From the NCBI GenBank assembly GCA_031290855.1, contig JAISLM010000151.1, forward strand, positions 1 through 22,026: DNA of 22,026 bases, written 5' to 3'. This document shows, piece by piece, positions 16,245 through 22,026 of the stretch. The DNA is from Spirochaetaceae bacterium (lineage in GTDB: Bacteria > Spirochaetota > Spirochaetia > Treponematales > Breznakiellaceae). Each line of letters starts with the position of its first letter. Within the stretch, counting starts at the first letter, position 1. Made by a program: the position numbers and the translations under genes. The notes below the pieces were generated by a model that was given only the letters and a program-made list of their open reading frames with translations, did not search any database and was not told the origin of the DNA.

Positions 16245-16276
16245 TCTCCGCCGAAGGCGTAAGGCTGCGGCGGAGA
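16245..16276. repeat. 9-bp perfect hairpin in hisS-livG gap
   Basis: TCTCCGCCG (16245-16253) pairs perfectly with CGGCGGAGA (16268-16276) around a 14-base loop. Its right arm merges into GAGCTTCATTCGCA (16275-16288), which recurs at 21832-21845 on the opposite strand. The hairpin is not followed by a T-run. Confidence 0.65.
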
Positions 16277-16401
16277 GCTTCATTCGCAGCGGGGTCTGCT
16301 CGCCCGCGCTTGGGGCCCGGCGGCGATTTTTTCCGCGCCAGGTTACCGGTAATTTCCGGGGTAATGTGATCCGCCTGTGCCTTGACCAAACTCCGTAAGC
16401 T

Positions 16402-16420
16402 CAGCGCGCTTTGAGCGCTG
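16402..16420. other. CAGCGC/GCGCTG hairpin upstream of livG
   Basis: CAGCGC (16402-16407) pairs with GCGCTG (16415-16420) around a 7-base loop, about 77 bases before the livG start. It could lie in the livG leader RNA. No further regulatory sequence was recognised. Confidence 0.4.
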
Positions 16421-16497
16421 GGCCGTCTTGAGGCGGAGGGAGCGGGCGGGCTAACATGGTGTAGGCGAGGCTTTGCTTGTGTCCTGGGAGAGGGGTT

Positions 16498-17298
16498 TTG
16501 GAGAACGACATACTGATAAAGGCGACAAATGTTTCCATCGTGTTCGGCGGGCTGTGCGCGGTTAGCGAGGTTTCCTGCGAGATAGCGCGGGGCGAGCTTG
16601 CCGGCCTTATCGGGCCTAACGGGGCCGGGAAGACGACGCTGTTCAACATCCTGTCAGGTATTTACGCGCCGACATCGGGCGAAATAAATTTTTGGGACAG
16701 AACGGGACACGTCCACAGGCTGGGAAACTTGAGCCCGGCGAAGCTGAACCGTATCGGGATAGCCCGTACCTTCCAAAACATCAGGTTGTTCGGAAACCTG
16801 AGTGTCGAGGACAATGTCAGGATCGCGCTGCATGAACAGCGTAATTCGAGCGCCGCGGACGCGCTTTTCCGCCTGCCGCGTTTCTATAACGACGAGGAGA
16901 TCATGTCGGAGAAAACTTTCAGCCTCCTCGCGCTGTTCAAGATCGAAAGCATGAAACATGTGCTTGCTAAGAATCTGTCCTACGGCAACCAGCGTAAGCT
17001 TGAAATAGCGCGCGCTCTCGCGTCAAATCCGTCCCTGCTGCTGCTGGACGAACCTGCCGCCGGGATGAATCCGCAGGAAACTCTGGAACTTATGAAGCTC
17101 GTAAACATAATCCGCAGTACCTTCAACCTGACTATACTCCTGATTGAACATGATATGCGCTTCGTGATGGGGCTGTGCGAGCGGATTATGGTGCTGGATT
17201 ACGGCAGGATGATTGCTAACGGCCTGCCGCAAAACATAAAGCGCGATCCCGGCGTGATAAAGGCGTACTTCGGAGATTCGGCGCTTGCTTACGGCTGA
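16498..17298 (+). CDS. livG: Branched-chain amino-acid ABC importer ATPase LivG
   Basis: The 266-residue ATPase has Walker A GPNGAGKTT (39-47), the Q-loop region RTFQNIRLF, the signature LSYGNQRKLEIARAL, Walker B LLLLDEPAAGMN and the switch His in LLIEHDM. The YGNQR form of the signature and the GMNP segment after Walker B are typical of LivG rather than other ABC ATPases. TTG 16498 is chosen because GGGAGAGGGG lies just upstream at good spacing; an in-frame TTG at 16477 would swallow that site. LivG pairs with LivF to drive import of Leu/Ile/Val or of related compounds such as urea or short amides. The permease genes livH/livM and the binding-protein gene livK are not beside it. LivF starts 15 bases downstream. 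Confidence 0.9.
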   Translation: MENDILIKATNVSIVFGGLCAVSEVSCEIARGELAGLIGPNGAGKTTLFNILSGIYAPTSGEINFWDRTGHVHRLGNLSPAKLNRIGIARTFQNIRLFGNLSVEDNVRIALHEQRNSSAADALFRLPRFYNDEEIMSEKTFSLLALFKIESMKHVLAKNLSYGNQRKLEIARALASNPSLLLLDEPAAGMNPQETLELMKLVNIIRSTFNLTILLIEHDMRFVMGLCERIMVLDYGRMIANGLPQNIKRDPGVIKAYFGDSALAYG

Positions 17299-17313
17299 AT
17301 TTGCGGGGGTCTA

Positions 17314-18018
17314 ATGCTTGTTGTAAAGGATCTTGTTGTCCATTACGGATCGATCATGGTGCTGAAGGGTATCTCCTTTGATGTGGCGAAGGGGGAGCTT
17401 ATCTGCCTTATAGGGGGTAACGGCGCGGGGAAGACGACGACGCTGTACAGTGTTTCCGCGATCATAAAGAAGTCCGGCGGACAGGTGCTGCTTGAGGGTA
17501 AGGATATAACGCAGGCCAGAGCGGACAAGATTGTGGAGGCGGGGCTGGTGCAGGTGCCGGAGGGTCGGCGCGTGTTTGCGAACCTGACCGTAAGGGAAAA
17601 CCTGGAGATGGGCGCGTACGTGCGCAGGGACGCGGCGGGGATAAAGCCGGACATGGAGACGGTTTTCACGATATTCCCGCGCCTTAAAGAAAGGATTCGC
17701 CAGGCGGCGGGGACGCTTTCCGGCGGGGAACAGCAGATGCTGGCGATGGGGCGGGCGCTGATGGCGGCGCCCAGGCTGCTTTTGCTGGACGAGCCGTCGA
17801 TGGGGCTTGCGCCGATGCTTGTTGACGAGATTTTTGCCGTGATTAAGCGGATCAGACAGGGCGGCACGACCATCCTCCTTGTTGAACAGAACGCTTACAA
17901 GGCGCTTGAGATTGCGGACAGGGGCTTCATCATGGAGACCGGCATGATAACAAAGAGCGGAAGGGCCGCCGATCTGATGAAAGACCCGGCGATTGTCGAG
18001 GCCTACCTGGGCGGCTGA
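17314..18018 (+). CDS. livF: Branched-chain amino-acid ABC importer ATPase LivF
   Basis: The 234-residue ATPase has Walker A GGNGAGKTT (34-42), a Q-loop followed by VPEGRRVFANLTVRENLEMG (81-100, a LivF hallmark), the signature LSGGEQQMLAMGRALM (135-150), Walker B LLLLDEPSMGLAP (155-167) and a LLVEQN switch region. Length matches E. coli LivF (237). ATG 17314 has GGGGG 4 bases upstream. It forms a heterodimer with LivG on a LivHM-type permease. The two are cotranscribed; the following bactofilin starts 47 bases later. Confidence 0.92.
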   Translation: MLVVKDLVVHYGSIMVLKGISFDVAKGELICLIGGNGAGKTTTLYSVSAIIKKSGGQVLLEGKDITQARADKIVEAGLVQVPEGRRVFANLTVRENLEMGAYVRRDAAGIKPDMETVFTIFPRLKERIRQAAGTLSGGEQQMLAMGRALMAAPRLLLLDEPSMGLAPMLVDEIFAVIKRIRQGGTTILLVEQNAYKALEIADRGFIMETGMITKSGRAADLMKDPAIVEAYLGG

Positions 18019-18065
18019 TGTTTCGCCACCTTTACGACAACGGCAATGTACGATAACTTTAAACC

Positions 18066-18428
18066 ATGACGGACATTCACAACGATGTGCTTGAAGATGA
18101 CGATTTTGATACCGTTCTTTCGCCGGATATTGATTTTGCCGGTACGCTGACTTTTGAAAAATCGTTTTTGGTGCGCGGCAGGATAAACGGTGAAATTGAC
18201 GCCACGGGTATCCTCCTTATAGACGAGGACGCGCTGGTCGAAGCAAATATAACGGCAGGCAAAGTCATTATCAGGGGATCGGTAAAGGGGAATATCACCG
18301 CGGCCGAGCGTGTCGAGATCACCCTGACGGGCAGGCTGGAAGGAAACCTGAACGCACCCGAAATCAACATGGAAACCGGATGCCTGTTCAACGGGAAATG
18401 TACGATGATTCAAAAATCCCTGTCGTGA
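18066..18428 (+). CDS. Bactofilin family protein
   Basis: The 120-residue product is a short bactofilin (polymer-forming cytoskeletal, formerly DUF583). After an acidic N-terminal tail (DVLEDDDFDTVL), it has regular ~17-residue turns rich in Gly and hydrophobic residues: TLTFEKSFLVRGRINGEID, GILLIDEDALVEANITAGK, VIIRGSVKGNITAAERVEI, TLTGRLEGNLNAPEINM. This fits a right-handed beta-helix. Bactofilins self-assemble without nucleotide and scaffold envelope or shape machinery; in spirochaetes and Helicobacter-like bacteria they have been tied to cell shape. No membrane anchor is seen. ATG 18066 has no strong ribosome-binding site. Its stop overlaps a possible GTG start of the next gene, so it is probably expressed with the TPR protein. 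Confidence 0.88.
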   Translation: MTDIHNDVLEDDDFDTVLSPDIDFAGTLTFEKSFLVRGRINGEIDATGILLIDEDALVEANITAGKVIIRGSVKGNITAAERVEITLTGRLEGNLNAPEINMETGCLFNGKCTMIQKSLS

Positions 18429-18436
18429 AAACGCGG

Positions 18437-19063
18437 ATGAAAAAAATAAATTTTGTTTTTTATTTTTTCATGGGTTTTACCGTATCGTTGAACGGACAGA
18501 CAAAACCTGACGCGCTTGCTGAATACCGGGCGGGTAAATACGGCGAGGCCGAAGCGATATGCCGTTCGGAAATTGCCGCAGACGGACAAAATATAGAAGC
18601 TTACGTGGTTCTATGCTGGAGTCTTTTAAAGCTGGGGCGTTTTGGCGAGGCGCGTCCCTTTGCCGAGACGGCGCTGTCTATAAATCCTTACGATGTACGT
18701 TTGATCGAGATCATGGGCGAGATCAGCTATTTCCAGGGGCGGAACAACGCGGCCCTTAAATACTTTCAGGAATACATCAGCCTTGCCCCCGAAGGACAGC
18801 GTATAGACGCGGCCTACTACTACATTGGAGAAATATATATCAGGCTGGGGCGGTTCAGGTACGCCGACATAGCCTTGTCCACCGCGCTGCACTATTTGCC
18901 GGGGAACGCGCTCTGGCATTCAAGGCTCGCTTATGCGCGTGAGAATTCCGGCGAGCTTGCGGACGCGGCGGCGGCCTACGAGAAGGCTCTGTCCCTCGAT
19001 CCGCAGCTTGCGGACGCCAGGCGCGGGCTTGACCGCGTATACGCGGCGCTTGGTTCGCGTTAG
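18437..19063 (+). CDS. Exported TPR-repeat protein
   Basis: The 208-residue product starts MKKINFVFYFFMGFTVSLNGQ, a likely signal peptide, then carries about four to five tetratricopeptide repeats: an AEYRAGKYGEAEAICRSEI block, LLKLGRFGEARPFAETALSINP, ISYFQGRNNAALKYFQEYISLAP, IYIRLGRFRYADIALSTALHYLP, and ENSGELADAAAAYEKALSLDP. The conserved small/large residue pattern and the Pro ending each repeat are clear. It is expected in the periplasm as a protein-binding scaffold. ATG 18437 is chosen; GTG 18425, which overlaps the bactofilin stop as GTGA, is a real alternative adding four residues. Neither has a good ribosome-binding site. The bactofilin-TPR pairing suggests a joint envelope role; that is inference. 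Confidence 0.82.
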   Translation: MKKINFVFYFFMGFTVSLNGQTKPDALAEYRAGKYGEAEAICRSEIAADGQNIEAYVVLCWSLLKLGRFGEARPFAETALSINPYDVRLIEIMGEISYFQGRNNAALKYFQEYISLAPEGQRIDAAYYYIGEIYIRLGRFRYADIALSTALHYLPGNALWHSRLAYARENSGELADAAAAYEKALSLDPQLADARRGLDRVYAALGSR

Positions 19064-19072
19064 CGGTACACA

Positions 19073-20488
19073 TTGCCAGCGAAAACAGCCTTGCCGTCCG
19101 TCGCCTTCCAAACATTGGGGTGTAAACTGAATCAGTGCGAAACCGAAACGATGGCCGCCGCTTTTACAAGGGCCGGCTTTTCGATCGCGGGCGACCCGCG
19201 TGACGCGTGGCTGCTCGTCGTCAACACCTGCTCGGTAACCTCGAAGGCGGAGCAGAAGGGCCGCAGGACGATTCGCGCCGCGCTCCGGCAGAATCCGTTC
19301 TGCTCCGTGATCGTTACCGGATGTTACGCCGAAGTGGACAGGGCCGGTCTGGAAGCGCTGGACGCCGGGAGTGTCCGGCGTCTGTTCGTCGTTCCGGGCA
19401 CGCGGAAAAGCCGTATCCTGGATATGCCCGCCGCGCTTGCCGGCGAGTGGCCGGCTGACGCGGTCGCTCTGCGGGCTGCCTTGTCGCGGTTTTGCGGCGG
19501 CGCTACGGCAGCTTCCGATGCCGCGGACGCCTTCCGGTTTGACGCTCCGGCTCCCTCTATGCGCGTCCGCACCTTCCTAAAGATACAGGACGGCTGCGAC
19601 AATTCCTGCGCGTACTGCCTCGTACCGGCGGCGCGGGGAGTAGCGCGGAGTCTGCCGCCGGAGACGGCGCTGGAACGGCTCCGCGCCGCCGAAGACGCCG
19701 GCGCGGCGGAGGCGGTGCTCGTCGGCGTAAACATAAGCCGCTGGAAGGGCGCGGCAAACGCCGGACTTGCGGAACTGCTCCACGCCCTTGTTTCCGGCAC
19801 GAAAGAGATACGGATAAGGCTGTCATCGCTCGAACCGGACGTGTTTACGGAAGACTTCTTCGCCGTTCTGCAAAACCCGCGAATACTGCCGCATTTCCAC
19901 GTTTCGGTACAGTCCGGCAGCGCCGAAATCCTGAGACGGATGGGCCGCTTCCACGAACCGGCGGCGATACTGGCCGCGATCGGGCGGCTGCGGGAAGTAA
20001 AGGACGATCCGTTTATGGCCTGCGACATGATAGCCGGTTTTCCGGGGGAAACGGAGGGGCATTTTTCGCAAACATACGATTTTTGCGCGTCCGCCGATTT
20101 TGCCCAGGTACACGTATTCCCGTTTTCAAGACGGCGCGGCACGGCGGCCTGGGACTACAAACCCCGTATTCCGGAACGCGATGCCGAAAAAAGGGTGAGT
20201 ATCCTTAAAAATTATTCGGTTTTAAGCCGAAAAAGGTATATAGAAAGGTGGATCGGCAGGGAAACCGGAGGGGTTTGTATGTCGTTGAAGGCGGAGGCCT
20301 CGGCCGTCAGTGTCGAGATTTTGGCGGACAACTATTTACGCCTTCAAGCGCGGCTTCCGCGTGATTCGGCGTTTTTGCCGCAAAGGGGCCGGCGGCTTGC
20401 TTGCAGAATAACCGCGCCGGCGGAAGAAAGCCGCGTAAACTGCGGGGCGGCCACGCTCTTTGACGCCTGCGGAGAGATACCGGGTTAA
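19073..20488 (+). CDS. mtaB: MtaB-type tRNA methylthiotransferase
   Basis: MtaB turns N6-threonylcarbamoyladenosine at position 37 of ANN-decoding tRNAs into its 2-methylthio form. The 471-residue product has an N-terminal UPF0004 domain (VAFQTLGCKLNQCETE, VNTCSVTSKAEQKGRR, VTGCYAE) with the three cluster Cys at 17, 53 and 84. A radical-SAM domain follows with KIQDGCDNSCAYCLVP (Cys175, 179, 182) and later RLSSLEPDVF, HVSVQSGS and DMIAGFPGETE. A C-terminal TRAM-like part is present. The GCKLNQ motif and overall form point to MtaB rather than MiaB or RimO. TTG 19073 lies 9 bases after the TPR gene stop; TTG 19091 gives an N-terminus nearer the family usual, so the exact start is uncertain. Confidence 0.88.
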   Translation: MPAKTALPSVAFQTLGCKLNQCETETMAAAFTRAGFSIAGDPRDAWLLVVNTCSVTSKAEQKGRRTIRAALRQNPFCSVIVTGCYAEVDRAGLEALDAGSVRRLFVVPGTRKSRILDMPAALAGEWPADAVALRAALSRFCGGATAASDAADAFRFDAPAPSMRVRTFLKIQDGCDNSCAYCLVPAARGVARSLPPETALERLRAAEDAGAAEAVLVGVNISRWKGAANAGLAELLHALVSGTKEIRIRLSSLEPDVFTEDFFAVLQNPRILPHFHVSVQSGSAEILRRMGRFHEPAAILAAIGRLREVKDDPFMACDMIAGFPGETEGHFSQTYDFCASADFAQVHVFPFSRRRGTAAWDYKPRIPERDAEKRVSILKNYSVLSRKRYIERWIGRETGGVCMSLKAEASAVSVEILADNYLRLQARLPRDSAFLPQRGRRLACRITAPAEESRVNCGAATLFDACGEIPG

Positions 20489-20537
20489 CGGCGTCGTCAG
20501 CGTAAAAAGACGATAACGCGGGCGTAAAGGGTACGGA

Positions 20538-21668
20538 TTGAAGAAAGGAATCCTCGCATTTTTATGTTTTTTTTCGGTTTTAAACGTTTATTCGGATGAT
20601 CTGCCGTCCCGCGTAAAGCCGGTAAGTTTTCCATTTGCGCGGGTTAACGCGCTTGGCGGAAACCACGTCGGACTGGACGCCGATTTTTCCAGTTTATTTG
20701 CGAATCCGGCATCTTTTGCCGGAGCCGAACCCAAAAAAAACTTTGCCGAAATAGCGATTGACATAATAGACATCGATCTGATCTACAGGCTGGCCTTTAC
20801 CGACGATCCGCTGCCTGAAATACGCGAGGTACTCACGGAACGTTTCGAAGCCAGCCTGGATTTGGGCGGCCCGATAGCGTTTGGCGGTGTAGGCCGCAAC
20901 TACGGCTGGGGACTGTTCAACGTTTCAAGGCTCGGCCTCCTCTGGAACAGGCAGGCGGTCTATATGCTTACACCCACGCTAAGCGAGGAATTCACGCTCG
21001 CGGGCGCGTACGGCTTAGGCCTTTACAGGGGCGATACGGCGCGGCTCGACATCGGCCTTACCGCAAAAATTTTTATGCGTATGGGGTATATCTCGCAGCC
21101 GACCTATTTGCAGGAAATAAAGTATTTCATAAACAATATGGTTGAAGCGCCGTTTGAAATTCAGCTTGGATCGGGTTTTGACATCGGTTTACGCTGGACC
21201 CTCGCCGAATCGCTGTCATTCGGACTCGTTTTCTACGATCCGTTTGCGCCGGTGCTGGTCACCAAATACAGCAGGATGTCGCAGGTTTCGGCCCAACAGA
21301 TGATAGCGCAGGGCACGGTTCCGGTAACGCCCCGCGCAAGCGCCGGAGTCTCCTGGCGCATGGCATCCCCTTTCTGGCATCACTATTTTAGCGACATTAC
21401 GCTGAGCTTTGACTATGTGGGACTGCTCGAAAATATGTCAGAAAATCCGCGCGATCCGTTGTTAAACATCTCGGCGGGCATCGAAGTACGGATGCTGGAA
21501 GTCTTTTCGATACGCGGAGGTTTCTTCGGGATGCAGCCTGCGGGCGGCTTAGGCATCAATTTTACGTTTATGAACATAGATCTCGCCGTTTATATGAAAG
21601 AACTGGGGATCGCCGCAGACGACTACAAGACACTGGCCCTGTCAATCAATGTTTCATTCCGCAAATAG
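20538..21668 (+). CDS. Predicted outer-membrane beta-barrel protein
   Basis: The 376-residue product begins MKKGILAFLCFFSVLNVYSDD, a clear signal peptide. TTG 20538 has AAAGGG 6 bases upstream. The mature N-terminus RVNALGGNHVGLDADFSSLFANPASFAG is the pattern seen in FadL/PorV-like barrel proteins of Treponema, where a conserved Leu-Gly-Gly and an Asn-Pro-Ala segment precede the barrel. The remainder alternates amphipathic strands (LGLLWNRQAVYML, FTLAGAYGLGLYRG, LRWTLAESLSFGLVFYDPF, FSIRGGFFGMQPAGGLGINFTF) and ends in an aromatic strand, ALSINVSFRK. I do not recognise a specific named protein. It is probably an outer-membrane transporter or surface antigen; function is unknown. It follows mtaB by 49 bases. 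Confidence 0.72.
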   Translation: MKKGILAFLCFFSVLNVYSDDLPSRVKPVSFPFARVNALGGNHVGLDADFSSLFANPASFAGAEPKKNFAEIAIDIIDIDLIYRLAFTDDPLPEIREVLTERFEASLDLGGPIAFGGVGRNYGWGLFNVSRLGLLWNRQAVYMLTPTLSEEFTLAGAYGLGLYRGDTARLDIGLTAKIFMRMGYISQPTYLQEIKYFINNMVEAPFEIQLGSGFDIGLRWTLAESLSFGLVFYDPFAPVLVTKYSRMSQVSAQQMIAQGTVPVTPRASAGVSWRMASPFWHHYFSDITLSFDYVGLLENMSENPRDPLLNISAGIEVRMLEVFSIRGGFFGMQPAGGLGINFTFMNIDLAVYMKELGIAADDYKTLALSINVSFRK

Positions 21669-21941
21669 GCGGAAGCCGCTTTAACATATTGCGTTCAGGG
21701 TGAAAAGGGCTCCCGTCCCTCCATTCTTAACCCAAAAAAAAGGCCATGGTGAGGGAGCAGACACCACTTGGGAATGAGCCTCCGTGCGGCAAGCGCGAAC
21801 CGGAGGTTAGGCGCGGTATTAAACCAGCCTTTGCGAATGAAGCTCCCCAAAGTGCCGCCGGAAGGGCCTTTCCGCTTCGGCTCCTTTCCGTTTTTCTCCG
21901 TATGTTAAAGCAAAACGCGGGCAAGCGCACATATATTTTAC
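21669..21941. other. Repeat-bearing intergenic region before Y1 transposase
   Basis: The stretch between the barrel gene and the Y1 transposase holds a weak short hairpin right after the stop (AGGCGG/CCGCTT, 21667-21681), a run of A at 21734-21740, repeat copy B and, from about 21930, AT-rich sequence (ATATATTTTA) that may serve as the transposase promoter. A 67-codon open frame on the minus strand reads through the repeat and is not called. Confidence 0.5.
21768..21840 (-). repeat. Dispersed intergenic repeat, copy B
   Basis: Read on the minus strand, this begins TCATTCGCAAAGGCTGG and runs to GGCTCATTCCC, matching 7890-7960 at roughly five bases in six. On the plus strand CCTCCG and CGGAGG (near 21780 and 21801) flank a small GCG/CGC inner pair, an imperfect hairpin. 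Just outside it, 21832-21845 shares GAGCTTCATTCGCA (minus strand) with 16275-16288. It lies about 100 bases upstream of the Y1 transposase start. Confidence 0.72.
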
Positions 21942-22026
21942 ATGAGAACTTTACGAATGCTGAAACAGGGCGTGTGGTACGAAATCAGTACCCGCGTCAA
22001 CAACCGGGAACCCCTGTTCCGAGGGG
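21942..22026 (+). CDS. Y1 (REP-associated) transposase, N-terminal part
   Basis: Only the first 28 codons and one base lie in the window; the gene runs off the right edge. The peptide reads MRTLRMLKQGVWYEISTRVN followed by NREPLFRG. It matches the start of the Y1_Tnp/IS200-like family (PF01797 group), where a basic start, G-x-x-Y-x-(V/I) and R-x-x-N-R-x-x-L-F are conserved. These HUH enzymes act on single-stranded hairpins; the stand-alone (RAYT) form is tied to dispersed REP hairpins. The catalytic HUH and Tyr residues are downstream and unseen, so intactness cannot be judged. The repeat copy just upstream fits such an association. ATG 21942 has no evident Shine-Dalgarno sequence. Confidence 0.75.
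   Translation, partial: MRTLRMLKQGVWYEISTRVNNREPLFRG

Larger units (their letters stand above)
16040..16497. other. Hairpin-rich intergenic region between hisS and livG
   Basis: This divergent gap must hold the promoters of hisS-clc and of livGF, but no convincing -35/-10 pair was found. It holds a small inverted repeat next to hisS, a 9-bp hairpin at 16245-16276, a 14-base block (16275-16288) shared with the repeat beside the Y1 transposase, and a 6-bp hairpin at 16402-16420. Open frames on both strands here are Arg/Ala/Pro-rich and read through these repeats, so they are not called as genes. Confidence 0.55.

Noticed and set aside
16027..16389. 120-codon minus-strand open frame upstream of hisS
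   Set aside because: It overlaps the hisS start and the repeat-rich gap, and its composition fits non-coding GC-rich DNA.
1..22026. CRISPR array, tRNA or rRNA genes
   Set aside because: No regularly spaced direct repeats, cloverleaf-like sequences or conserved rRNA segments were noticed by reading both strands; a covariance-model scan was not possible.

Overview
The window reads as a chromosomal segment of a GC-rich spirochaete, most like a Treponema of the termite-gut type. The grounds are indirect: the gene set (a DUF4139 surface-type protein, a treponemal-style barrel protein, bactofilin, a liv-type ABC transporter), many UUG start codons, and intergenic DNA full of GC-rich hairpins and dispersed repeats with a Y1 (REP-associated) transposase. 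The taxonomic call is inference. No rRNA, tRNA or CRISPR was seen.

Layout. Bases 1-319 hold a C-rich stretch, four tight hairpins in a row and a possible promoter. A plus-strand pair follows: an exported DUF4139 protein and a fused class I fumarate hydratase. The fumarase converges on a minus-strand pair, alaA followed by an MMPL/RND-type membrane protein. Bases 7784-8886 have no intact gene; they carry one copy of a dispersed repeat, a GGGGTC/GACCCC palindrome, a nested stem-loop and a decayed IS982-like transposase. Next is a tight plus-strand unit: an exported START/SRPBCC-like protein, larE, larC and larB (nickel-pincer nucleotide cofactor synthesis), then an exported LytM-fold protein that has lost its zinc ligands. 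A minus-strand pair, hisS and a ClC-type chloride/proton antiporter, faces it. Bases 16040-16497 are another hairpin-rich intergenic stretch. The last plus-strand block is livG, livF, a bactofilin, an exported TPR protein, mtaB and a predicted outer-membrane barrel. The window ends in a second copy of the dispersed repeat (inverted) and the first 28 codons of a Y1 transposase.

How it fits together. The clearest pathway is larE-larC-larB, which makes the nickel-pincer cofactor (LarB carboxylates and hydrolyses NaAD, LarE adds sulfur, LarC inserts nickel). No larA-type user enzyme is visible. AlaA and fumarase are central carbon/nitrogen metabolism. livGF supplies the ATPases of a branched-chain amino-acid importer whose permeases and binding protein are not here. 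The bactofilin and TPR genes suggest an envelope or cell-shape pair.

I do not see a clear undescribed multi-gene system. The most unusual signals are a 62-bp nested palindrome inside the start of the fumarase gene, the hairpin array at 159-256, and the repeat family shared by three intergenic regions, one of them beside the Y1 transposase.
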